Shown: positions 56,916 to 64,000 of the stretch, in pieces | How the letters are laid out: each line of letters opens with the position of its first letter | Numbering within the stretch: position 1 is the stretch's first letter | NCBI RefSeq assembly: GCF_000308755.1 | Contig: NZ_BAGF01000081.1 | Span: forward strand, 1-64,000 | Direction of reading: 5' to 3' | Source: Nocardia pneumoniae NBRC 100136 | GTDB taxonomy: Bacteria; Actinomycetota; Actinomycetes; Mycobacteriales; Mycobacteriaceae | DNA: 64,000 bases | Notes under the pieces: model-generated | Database searches by the model: none | What the model was told of the DNA's origin: nothing | The model's input: the letters and a program-made list of their open reading frames with translations, nothing else | Made by a program: the position numbers and the translations under genes

Positions 56916-59624
56916 ATGAACACACGGCCCGTCCCTGAGCCCGACCCGGACGAAACCGCCACGGGACGGCCGGGATCGGCCGATTTACTCGAGGGCGGGT
57001 TCGGCGGATCGGCCGGGCGTCATCCGGGGACCGCCGGAAAGACACCTCCGTCGGTCGGCCGCGATCCGGACGAAACACCCTCGTCCGCAGGCGGATGCAG
57101 CAAGGACGACGAAGCGGCCGCGCGGCGGGCGGGCGACGCGACATCGGACGTGCACGAGCAGCACGCGACTCCCGCCGAGGCGGCCGAGGCCACCCGCAGA
57201 CAGATCGACCAACCGGAAACCAGCTCCGGCACAGTTGCATGGCAACCGGCATCGGACGCCGAGAACGCGCCTGCCACCTGGGGGCGACCACCCGCGGACG
57301 AAGGTCCCGCCACGCAAGTCGCGCGTGACGAAGGCCCCGCCACGCAAGTCGCGCGTGACGAAGGCCCCGCCACGCAAGTCGCGCGTGACGAAGGCCCCGC
57401 CACGCAAGTCGCGCGTGACGAACAGGAGGCGGCGCAGGAAGACGCGCGGCCGCCGCACTCGGGCCCTGGCTCGGCGCCGCGCACCACGGGACGCAGCGTG
57501 CGTACCCCGCGGAGCCGTCCGGCGGTACGACGGCTCGGCGCCGGACTGGTGCCCATTCCGACGGTGCCGCCCACCGACCCACGCGACGCCGTGCTCGCCG
57601 ACCCGGTGGTCTCCGAGCGCAGGCGGTTCTGCTGGCGCTGCGGCAAACCGGTCGGCCGGGCGACGCCGATCCGGCCGTCCACCACGGCGGGCACCTGCGC
57701 GACGTGTGAAGCGCCGTTCGATTTCCGGCCGTCGCTGCACGCGGGCGACATGGTGGCGGGGCAGTACGAGGTCCAGGGCTGCATCGCCCACGGCGGGCTG
57801 GGCTGGATCTATCTGGCGATCGACCGCAATGTCAGCGACCGCTGGGTGGTGCTGAAGGGCCTGCTGCACACCGGCGACGCCGAAGCGCAGGCGGTGGCGA
57901 TGGCCGAACGCCAATTCCTCGCCGAGGTGGCCCATCCCAGCATTGTGAAGATCTACAACTTCGTCGAGCACCCCGCGGCCGACGGCACGCCGGTCGGCTA
58001 CATCGTCATGGAGTACGTGGGCGGCTGTTCGCTGTGCGACATTCTCGACAGCTACGAACGGCCGCAGCGCATGCCGGTCACCGAGGCGATCGCGTATCTG
58101 CTGGAGATCATGCCCGCGCTGGAGTACCTGCACTCGACCGGGCTGGCCTACAACGACCTCAAGCCGGACAACATCATGGTCACCGAAGACCAGGTCAAAC
58201 TGATCGACCTCGGCGCGGTCGCCGCGCTGGGGGCATACGGGAACCTGTACGGCACAAGAGGATTCCAGGCGCCGGAAATCCCCAAGACCGGCCCGACCGT
58301 CGCTTCGGACATCTACACCGTCGGCCGCACGCTGGCCGTGCTCACCCTGCACGTGCCCTTGGAGCGCGGACGCTATGTCGAGGGCATCCCCGATCCTGCC
58401 GACGAGCCGGTGCTGGCGCGCTACCAGTTCTTCCATCGCCTGCTGCTCTGCGCGACCGACCCGGACCCGGAACGCCGCTTCCCCTCCGCGCGGGCGATGG
58501 CGACGCAGCTGGCGGGAGTGCTGCGCGAGATCCTCGCGCTGGAGACCGGCAACGAGCACCCGCAGCTGTCCACCGTGTTCACCCCGCCGCGCGCCAGTTT
58601 CGGTACCGAGGAACTGGTCAGCCAAACCGACGCCTACACCGACGGCCGTTCCCGCAGCAGCCAGCTCGACGCCCTCGACGTGGTGGCCGGGCTGCCGGTT
58701 CCGCTGCTGGACCCGGCCGACCCGTCCGCACCGTTGCTGGCGGCGGCGGTGCACCCGGAACCCGCACAGGCGCTCGACGCGCTGCGGGATGCGCGCGCCC
58801 GAGCCGAGGCCGATCCCGGGAACGCGCCGGAGAATCTGGATCTGGAGCTCACCCTCGCGGAGGCGCGCGTGCGGATCGACCTGCGCGAGTCGAGCACCGT
58901 CCTGGACCTGCTCGCGCACTTGCCCGAGCGGGAATGGCGGGTCAGCTGGTATCGCGGCATGGCCGAACTGCTCGACCGCGAATACGAGCGCGCTTTCGCG
59001 TATTTCGACGAGGTCTTCCGGGTGCTGCCCGGCGAAATCGCCCCCAAGCTCGCGCTCGCCGCCACCGCCGAACTCATTCTGCAGCATTGGGACACACCGG
59101 ATCCCGAACAGTGGCGCGCCTATGCGGAGAACGCGTACGAGACCGTCTGGCGCACCGACCGCAGCGTGGTGAGCGCCGCCTTCGGGCTGGCCAGGCAGCT
59201 GGCCGCGAATGGCAGGGTGACCGAGGCCGTGCAGGCGCTCGACGCCGTGCCCGCGGCGTCGCGGTCTTTCACCACCGCGCGGATGACCGCCGTGCTGTTC
59301 ATGCTGACCGCCGCGCCGGTGGCCGAACTGGATGAGTTCACGCTGCACATCTCGGCCTCCCGGGTGCTGAGCCTGCCGAGAGGCGAGAGTCGTGCGACGC
59401 AGATGCGGGTGCTGGTGCTCGGCGCGGCGCTGGCCTGGCTCCAAGCGGGCAACACGCCGAAGCGCCCCGACGCGACGCTGTTCGGCGCGCCCTTCACCGA
59501 ACGCGAACTGCGAGCGGGCACCGAGGCGGGGCTGCGTGCCCTGGCCCGCGGCGCGCCGAACCGCAAACACCGCTACGCGCTCGTCGACCTGGCCAACGCG
59601 ATTCGCGCGAAGAGCTGGATCTAG
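56916..59624 (+). CDS. pknG: Serine/threonine protein kinase PknG with repeat-expanded N terminus
   Basis: A 902-residue kinase, about 150 longer than M. tuberculosis PknG (750). Order: an unusual acidic/proline N terminus with four exact DEGPATQVAR repeats (about 128-167); rubredoxin-like domain with CWRC (239, 242) and CATC (261, 264); kinase domain from about 286 (GGLGWIYLAIDRN, Lys314 in VVLKGLL, YNDLKPDNIM, DLGAV); C-terminal TPR region. It controls 2-oxoglutarate metabolism through GarA. Catalytic residues are intact. The extra length is all before the metal domain. Confidence 0.95.
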   Translation: MNTRPVPEPDPDETATGRPGSADLLEGGFGGSAGRHPGTAGKTPPSVGRDPDETPSSAGGCSKDDEAAARRAGDATSDVHEQHATPAEAAEATRRQIDQPETSSGTVAWQPASDAENAPATWGRPPADEGPATQVARDEGPATQVARDEGPATQVARDEGPATQVARDEQEAAQEDARPPHSGPGSAPRTTGRSVRTPRSRPAVRRLGAGLVPIPTVPPTDPRDAVLADPVVSERRRFCWRCGKPVGRATPIRPSTTAGTCATCEAPFDFRPSLHAGDMVAGQYEVQGCIAHGGLGWIYLAIDRNVSDRWVVLKGLLHTGDAEAQAVAMAERQFLAEVAHPSIVKIYNFVEHPAADGTPVGYIVMEYVGGCSLCDILDSYERPQRMPVTEAIAYLLEIMPALEYLHSTGLAYNDLKPDNIMVTEDQVKLIDLGAVAALGAYGNLYGTRGFQAPEIPKTGPTVASDIYTVGRTLAVLTLHVPLERGRYVEGIPDPADEPVLARYQFFHRLLLCATDPDPERRFPSARAMATQLAGVLREILALETGNEHPQLSTVFTPPRASFGTEELVSQTDAYTDGRSRSSQLDALDVVAGLPVPLLDPADPSAPLLAAAVHPEPAQALDALRDARARAEADPGNAPENLDLELTLAEARVRIDLRESSTVLDLLAHLPEREWRVSWYRGMAELLDREYERAFAYFDEVFRVLPGEIAPKLALAATAELILQHWDTPDPEQWRAYAENAYETVWRTDRSVVSAAFGLARQLAANGRVTEAVQALDAVPAASRSFTTARMTAVLFMLTAAPVAELDEFTLHISASRVLSLPRGESRATQMRVLVLGAALAWLQAGNTPKRPDATLFGAPFTERELRAGTEAGLRALARGAPNRKHRYALVDLANAIRAKSWI
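57301..57420 (+). repeat. Four tandem 30-base repeats inside pknG
   Basis: Units at 57301-57330, 57331-57360, 57361-57390 and 57391-57420. Units 2-4 are identical and unit 1 differs by one base (T for C at its fifth position). They stay in frame and encode DEGPATQVAR four times. Their near-identity at DNA level points to recent slippage or unequal crossing-over. Confidence 0.95.
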
Positions 59625-59631
59625 CAGGACA

Positions 59632-60855
59632 TCAGGAATGGCCGCGATCGAGGTCGGCGACCACCTGCCGCGCGGCGCGCGCGATCGCCAGCTCTTCATT
59701 GGTCGGCACCACCAGCACCGCGACCGGCGCGTCCGACGGGGAAATACGCCGCGCGCCACGGTCTTTCGCGGTATTCGCGACCGGGTCCACTTCGATGCCG
59801 AACCGCGCGAGATCGGCGAGGGCGTCGGCACGCACCTGCGGGCTGTTCTCGCCGACTCCGGCGGTGAAGGTGATCGCGTCCACGCCGCCGAGCTCGATCA
59901 GGTACGCCCCGAGGTAACGCCGCAACCGGTGGATGTACACGTCATAGGCGAGCCGGGCGGCCTGGTCCCCGCTCTCGATGAGGCGCCGCAACTCGCGGAA
60001 ATCGTTCACGCCGGACAGTCCCTTGATCCCGGAATCCCGGTTGAGCAGAGTGTCGACCTGGTCGATGTCCAGGTGCGCCGATCGCACCAGATGCGGCACG
60101 ATACCCGGATCGAGATCACCCGACCTGGTGCCCATCACCAGCCCTTCCAGCGGCGTGAGGCCCATCGTGGTGTCGATCGGGCGACCGCCGCGCAGGGCGG
60201 AGGCCGACGCGCCGTTGCCCAGGTGGAAGACGATCTGATTCAGCTCGGCGGGATCACGCCCGAGCAGCTCGGCGACGCGGCCGGACACGTACTCGTGCGA
60301 GGTGCCGTGGAATCCGTACTTCCGGATGCCGTGGGCCGCCGCGATTTTGGCGTCGATCGCGTAGGTCTTCGCGGCGGCGGGCAGGCTGTGGAAGAAGGCG
60401 GTGTCGAATACGGCGACCTGCGGCACGCCCGGCAGTAGTGCGCGTGCGCTCTCGATACCCGCCACATTGGCCGGATTGTGCAGCGGCGCGAGCGCGGAGA
60501 GATCGGAGATCGCGGCGACGACGTCGTCATCGATCAGTGTGGGCCGGTAGAACACCTCGCCGCCGTGCACGACGCGATGACCGACCGCGCGCACCCCTTC
60601 TCCCACCAAATCGTGTCCCGTCTCGGCGAACGCGTCGAAGACCAAGCGCAGCCCCGCGGTGTGGTCAGCGATCCGGCCGGGACGCTCGGTGGTCTCGCCG
60701 TCGGCGTGATGCTCGATCCTCCCGTCGTCTTCGCCGATCCGCTCCACGATCCCGGACGCGGCCACCACGCTCGACTCCGGGTCGAGGAGTTGATATTTGA
60801 TGGACGACGAGCCGGAGTTGATCACCAGCACCAGGTCCTCGGCCGCCTTGCTCAT
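59632..60855 (-). CDS. ackA: Acetate kinase
   Basis: A 407-residue ASKHA kinase: VINSGSSSIKYQLLD (N-terminal phosphate loop), VFDTAFFHSLPAAAKTYA, KYGFHGTSHEYVSGRVAELL, VFHLGNGASASALRGG and FTAGVGENSPQVRADAL. It interconverts acetate and acetyl phosphate. It follows pta (106-base gap) in the same direction and converges on pknG. ATG 60855 gives the normal start MSKAAEDLVLVINSG. Confidence 0.96.
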   Translation of the reverse strand: MSKAAEDLVLVINSGSSSIKYQLLDPESSVVAASGIVERIGEDDGRIEHHADGETTERPGRIADHTAGLRLVFDAFAETGHDLVGEGVRAVGHRVVHGGEVFYRPTLIDDDVVAAISDLSALAPLHNPANVAGIESARALLPGVPQVAVFDTAFFHSLPAAAKTYAIDAKIAAAHGIRKYGFHGTSHEYVSGRVAELLGRDPAELNQIVFHLGNGASASALRGGRPIDTTMGLTPLEGLVMGTRSGDLDPGIVPHLVRSAHLDIDQVDTLLNRDSGIKGLSGVNDFRELRRLIESGDQAARLAYDVYIHRLRRYLGAYLIELGGVDAITFTAGVGENSPQVRADALADLARFGIEVDPVANTAKDRGARRISPSDAPVAVLVVPTNEELAIARAARQVVADLDRGHS

Positions 60856-60961
60856 CGCGCCTCCCAGGACATCCGGTCGAACCGCACCGGATCGGCGCGA
60901 TCGGGTGCTTCGCGATCGTTCCACGCACGCCACGATCGGCCCGGAGCCGACAGCGCCCGCA

Positions 60962-63034
60962 TCACCCCTCCTGCGCCTGGATAGCCGTGATCGCCACGGT
61001 GTTGACGATGTCGGCCACCAGTGCGCCACGGGACAAGTCGTTGACCGGCTTGCGCAGACCTTGCAGCACCGGGCCGATCGCGATCGCGCCCGCGCTGCGC
61101 TGCACCGCCTTGTAGGTGTTGTTGCCGGTATTCAGATCGGGAAACACGAACACCGTCGCGCGGCCAGCGACCGCGGAATCGGGCAGCTTGGCGTCGGCGA
61201 CGGTGGGCTCGATCGCGGCGTCGTACTGGATCGGGCCCTCCACCGGCAGTTCCGGCGCCCGCTCGCGCACCAGCTTGGTCGCGACGCGCACCTTGTCCAC
61301 GTCGGCGCCGGTGCCGGATTCGCCGGTCGAGTAGGACAGCATCGCCACCCGGGGTTCGATGCCGAAGCGCGCGGCCGTCGCCGCGGAGGAGATCGCGATA
61401 TCGGCCAGCTGCTGCGAGCTCGGGTCCGGCACGACGGCGCAGTCTCCGTAGGCGAGCACCCGGTCGGCCAGGCACATGAGGAACACGCTGGAGACGGTGG
61501 CGACGCCCGGCACCGTCTTGATGATCTCCAACGACGGCCGGATGGTGTGCGCGGTGGTGTGCGCGGCGCCGGAGACCATACCGTCGGCAATGCCCTGATA
61601 CACCATCATGGTGCCGAAATACGAGATGTCGGCGACGGTTTCGCGGGCCCGCTCCAGCGTCATGCCTTTGTGCTTGCGCAGTCGCGCGTACTCGGCGGAG
61701 AATTCGTCCAGGTAGCCGGAGTTGCGCGGATCGAGCACCTGCGCGGCGGAGATGTCCACGCCGAGTTCGGCGGCGCGGGCGCGCACCGCGGTCTCGTCGC
61801 CGAGGATGACCAGGTCGGCGATCTTGCGCTGGAGCACCCGGCCCGCCGCGCGCAGGATGCGGTCGTCGTCGCCCTCCGGCAGCACGATGCGTTTGCGGTC
61901 GGCTCGCGCGCGTTCGATGAGCTGGTATTCGAACATCTCCGGCGTGACCACCGAACTGGGTGGAACGTCGATGCGCCGCAACAGTTCCTCCGCCTCGACG
62001 TGCTCCTCCATCAGCGCGAGCGCGGTGTCGACCTTGCGCGGGTTGCCCGCCGACATGCGGCCGCGGGTGCGGTAGGCCGCGCCCGCGGTGTCGTAGGTGC
62101 CGAGGTCGGTGGTGAGGATCGGCAGCTTGGGCTCGAGACCGGTGATCAGCCGCGCCACCGCGGGGTGCGGCAGCAGGCCGCCGTTCATGATGATGCCCGA
62201 CAGCGACGGAAAGCCTTCCGCCTCGTGCGCGTTGACGACACTGAGCAGCACGTCCGAACGGTCGCCCGGTGCGATCACCACGACGCCATCGGACAACCGC
62301 TCCAAGATGTGTTCGGCCGTCATGCCGCCGACCATGATCTGCAGCGCCTCGCGGTGCAGCAATTCCGGGTCGCCGCTGTACATTTCGCCGTCGATCGCCG
62401 CGCACAGCTCGGCCATGGTCGGCGCGATCAGCAACGGGACCTCGGGCAGGGTCCAGGACGGGACGTCGAACCCGCGCAGCGCGGCGCAGACCTCCTCCAG
62501 CCGCCGCGGGTCGCAGCGGTTGGCGATGATGGCGACCAACTGCGCGTGCTCGTGGGACAACTCGACAGCGCACAGTTCGGCCAACTGCTTCACCTCATCC
62601 GGGGTGCGGCCCGATCCGCGCACCACCAGCAACACGGGAGCGCCCAGGTTGACCGCGATCCTGGCGTTGAACCGCAGCTCGCTGGGGCTGGCCACGTCGG
62701 TGTAGTCACTGCCGACCACGACCACCGCGTCGCACATCTTCGCGACCTCGTGGAAGCGCAGGACGATCTCGCTGATCGCCGCGTCCGGGTCGGCGTGCAC
62801 CTGCTCGTAGGTCGTGCCGATGGCCTGCTTGTAGTCGATGTCCGCGGTGCTGTGCTCGAGCAGCAGCTCCAGAATGTAGTCCGGCTCGGTGGTCGAGCGC
62901 GTGATCGGACGGAACACCCCCACCCGTGCCGTGGTGGCGCACAGCATCTGCAGTACCCCCAGAGCCACCGTCGATTTGCCGGTGTCTCCTTCCGGAGAGG
63001 CGATGTAGACGGCTGATGGAGCGTTGTCGGCCAT
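60962..63034 (-). CDS. pta: Phosphate acetyltransferase
   Basis: A 690-residue long-form Pta. It has an N-terminal P-loop domain (YIASPEGDTGKSTVALGVL), a DRTGG middle domain (APGDRSDVLLSVVNAHE), and the C-terminal PTA_PTB catalytic domain (RKRIVLPEGDDDRILRAA, MVSGAAHTTAHTIRPSLEII, FPDLNTGNNTYKAVQRS). It converts acetyl-CoA and phosphate to acetyl phosphate. TAAGCT (minus, 63042-63047) ends seven bases before the ATG, so it may be leaderless. It forms an operon with ackA. Confidence 0.95.
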   Translation of the reverse strand: MADNAPSAVYIASPEGDTGKSTVALGVLQMLCATTARVGVFRPITRSTTEPDYILELLLEHSTADIDYKQAIGTTYEQVHADPDAAISEIVLRFHEVAKMCDAVVVVGSDYTDVASPSELRFNARIAVNLGAPVLLVVRGSGRTPDEVKQLAELCAVELSHEHAQLVAIIANRCDPRRLEEVCAALRGFDVPSWTLPEVPLLIAPTMAELCAAIDGEMYSGDPELLHREALQIMVGGMTAEHILERLSDGVVVIAPGDRSDVLLSVVNAHEAEGFPSLSGIIMNGGLLPHPAVARLITGLEPKLPILTTDLGTYDTAGAAYRTRGRMSAGNPRKVDTALALMEEHVEAEELLRRIDVPPSSVVTPEMFEYQLIERARADRKRIVLPEGDDDRILRAAGRVLQRKIADLVILGDETAVRARAAELGVDISAAQVLDPRNSGYLDEFSAEYARLRKHKGMTLERARETVADISYFGTMMVYQGIADGMVSGAAHTTAHTIRPSLEIIKTVPGVATVSSVFLMCLADRVLAYGDCAVVPDPSSQQLADIAISSAATAARFGIEPRVAMLSYSTGESGTGADVDKVRVATKLVRERAPELPVEGPIQYDAAIEPTVADAKLPDSAVAGRATVFVFPDLNTGNNTYKAVQRSAGAIAIGPVLQGLRKPVNDLSRGALVADIVNTVAITAIQAQEG

Positions 63035-63138
63035 GCCCGTGAGCTTAGTGAACAGGCGGCAATCCGACTCGGTCGCACGACCGGTCCCCTGGTGACGTGC
63101 GGTTTCGGCTACTGCCCGCCCGAGCTGGGCCGGACCGC

Positions 63139-63144
63139 TATAGT
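63139..63144 (+). promoter_or_regulatory. -10 box for the Ddn-like gene
   Basis: TATAGT is followed six bases later by the ATG at 63151. No ribosome site is present, so the mRNA is probably leaderless. Confidence 0.5.
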
Positions 63145-63150
63145 CCGGGC

Positions 63151-63657
63151 ATGGCTGAGCAGTTTCCGGATCGGCAGTGGGGTTCGAATACCAACCTATT
63201 GGCCCGCGCGGCAAGCAGATTGGCGGCGACAAAGCCGGGTTCCCGGTTGATCCGCGCCGTCACTCCGCTCGACCGGGCGATCCTGGAACGCACCGACGCC
63301 AAGTACACCCTGCTCGGCCCGATCGGCGCGCCGGTCATCCTGCTCACCACCATCGGCCGCAAGTCGGGTCAGCCGCGCACCCAGCCGCTGCTCTACGTGC
63401 ACGACGGCGACACGCTCTACGTGGTCGGCAGCAACTTCGGCCAGGCACACCACCCCGCTTGGACCGCCAATCTCCTGGCGAACCCCACCGCGACGGTGGC
63501 GATCGCGGGCGAACGCATCGACGTCACCGCCACCCCCGTCGAGGGACCCGACAAAGACACCATCTTCAACCGCTTCGTCGACGTCACCGCCGCCTACGCC
63601 GCCTACCGCTCCCGCACCACCCGCGACCTGCGCATCTTCGCCCTCCGCCGGGCGTAA
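63151..63657 (+). CDS. F420-dependent nitroreductase-family (Ddn-like) protein
   Basis: A 168-residue split-barrel FDOR protein: DAKYTLLGPIGAPVILLTTIGRKSGQPRTQPLLYV, YVVGSNFGQAHHPAWTANLLANP and ITVTVEG-type end strands (IDVTATPVEGPDKDT). The RKSG and ASN/HPAW positions bind F420. Family members reduce quinones, nitro compounds or lipids. Next to fgd, which supplies reduced F420, it forms a natural redox pair. Confidence 0.88.
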   Translation: MAEQFPDRQWGSNTNLLARAASRLAATKPGSRLIRAVTPLDRAILERTDAKYTLLGPIGAPVILLTTIGRKSGQPRTQPLLYVHDGDTLYVVGSNFGQAHHPAWTANLLANPTATVAIAGERIDVTATPVEGPDKDTIFNRFVDVTAAYAAYRSRTTRDLRIFALRRA

Positions 63658-63729
63658 CCGTCCCGCGAGTGGCACATGGCCGCGGCATCGGCCGAGTAGC
63701 CGTCACCGTGATGTGCCACTCGCGGACGG
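63658..63729. terminator. Long hairpin between Ddn-like gene and fgd
   Basis: Arms at 63658-63677 and 63711-63729 pair over 19 bases with one bulged C. The 33-base loop contains a smaller hairpin. It starts right after the TAA of the Ddn-like gene and ends two bases before the fgd stop, and should end both convergent transcripts. Confidence 0.7.
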
Positions 63730-63731
63730 GC

Positions 63732-64000
63732 TCAGGCAAGGGCGCGCAGGCGGGGGGCCAGGTCGCGCTGGAAGAGGTCGAGGAAACGGCGCTGGTCGTG
63801 GCCGGGGGCGTGGAACACGAGGTGGTTGAGCCCGGCATCGAGGTAGGGCTTGATCTGCTCCACGGCCTGGTCGGGGTCACTTGCGACGATCCAGCGCTTG
63901 CCGATCTGCTCGATGGGCAGTGCGTCGGCGGCGGCTTCCATCTCGATCGGGTCGGTGATGCTGTGCTTCTGCTCCGCGGTCAGCGAGAGCGGGGCCCAGA
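63732..64000 (-). CDS. fgd: F420-dependent glucose-6-phosphate dehydrogenase, 3' part
   Basis: The last 88 codons of a gene that continues past the window end. The visible sequence (WAPLSLTAEQKHSITDPIEM, KRWIVASDPDQAVEQIK, LNHLVFHAPGHDQRRFLDLF) is nearly that of mycobacterial FGD1, a luciferase-like enzyme that oxidises glucose-6-phosphate and reduces F420. Position after pta matches Rv0407. Confidence 0.92.
   Translation of the reverse strand, partial: WAPLSLTAEQKHSITDPIEMEAAADALPIEQIGKRWIVASDPDQAVEQIKPYLDAGLNHLVFHAPGHDQRRFLDLFQRDLAPRLRALA

Noticed and set aside
57301..57420. CRISPR-like regular repeats
   Set aside because: The 30-base units are directly adjacent with no spacers, and are in frame within pknG.
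56985..59831. A 948-codon minus-strand frame opposite pknG
   Set aside because: Antisense shadow with biased composition. PknG is fully supported.
60797..63016. A 739-codon plus-strand open frame opposite pta
   Set aside because: It is an antisense frame of high-GC coding DNA (His/Arg/Gly/Val-rich) with no motif. Pta on the other strand has full domains.

Overview
The window is high-GC actinobacterial DNA. It most likely comes from Nocardia or a close relative in the Mycobacteriales. Supporting signs are a mycobacterial-type PknG/GlnH/membrane-protein trio, an F420-dependent glucose-6-phosphate dehydrogenase, a KasA/KasB-type ketosynthase, GTG/TTG starts and many apparently leaderless genes. 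From remembered gene order, most of the core content matches the M. tuberculosis interval Rv0407-Rv0433, split into blocks by inserted accessory genes.

Layout. 1-1188: end of an Mrp-type Na+/H+ antiporter operon (E, F, G). 1204-8223: PAP2-type enzyme, YbdK-like carboxylate-amine ligase, SodC lipoprotein, LytR_C protein, DUF3263 protein, then peptide deformylase, GNAT and exonuclease III (the Rv0433-Rv0427c block). 8298-11464: TetR regulator and the last two ring-degradation steps of tyrosine catabolism (hmgA, fumarylacetoacetase). 11566-13788: a lower-GC module of five small genes around a Scr1-type regulator. 13866-15620: thiC with a TPP riboswitch. 15698-21766: secreted lipase, small proteins, two TetR genes, a ketosynthase and a thioesterase. 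22002-23650: a second lower-GC insert (DUF5919 regulator plus inositol-monophosphatase-like enzyme). 23707-26845: VOC protein, TetR with a divergent epoxide hydrolase, and an NAD(P)-binding protein. 26879-28951: a zinc-type CobW GTPase behind a Zur-like box, and thiD. 29139-34343: TetR, a 40-residue basic protein, two membrane glycosyltransferases with a collapsed gene remnant between them, and a secreted peptide.

34558-43678 is one long minus-strand operon (AtuA-like, acyl-CoA dehydrogenase, AccD, AccA, acyl-CoA dehydrogenase, enoyl-CoA hydratase, TetR) in the same order as M. tuberculosis Rv0976c-Rv0971c. It looks like a biotin-dependent acyl-CoA catabolic route of unknown substrate. 43882-50692 holds a small membrane protein, a class III cyclase, an ABC-2 transporter, a haloalkane dehalogenase, a tandem-MerR regulator and a TetR/NTF2 pair. 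50702-64000 is the Rv0417-Rv0407 block: thiG-thiS-thiO facing thiE, a MutT3-like Nudix, the membrane protein-GlnH-PknG trio, ackA-pta, a Ddn-like F420 enzyme, and the 3' end of fgd.

The thiamine genes lie at three sites and only thiC shows a TPP riboswitch. Several TetR genes are divergent from, or next to, their likely targets, with visible palindromic operators. The most novel-looking material is the five-gene module at 11.6-13.8 kb, the DUF5919/IMPase pair, the mini-gene at 31521-31667 and the repeat-expanded N terminus of PknG. No CRISPR array, tRNA, rRNA or complete insertion sequence was seen.
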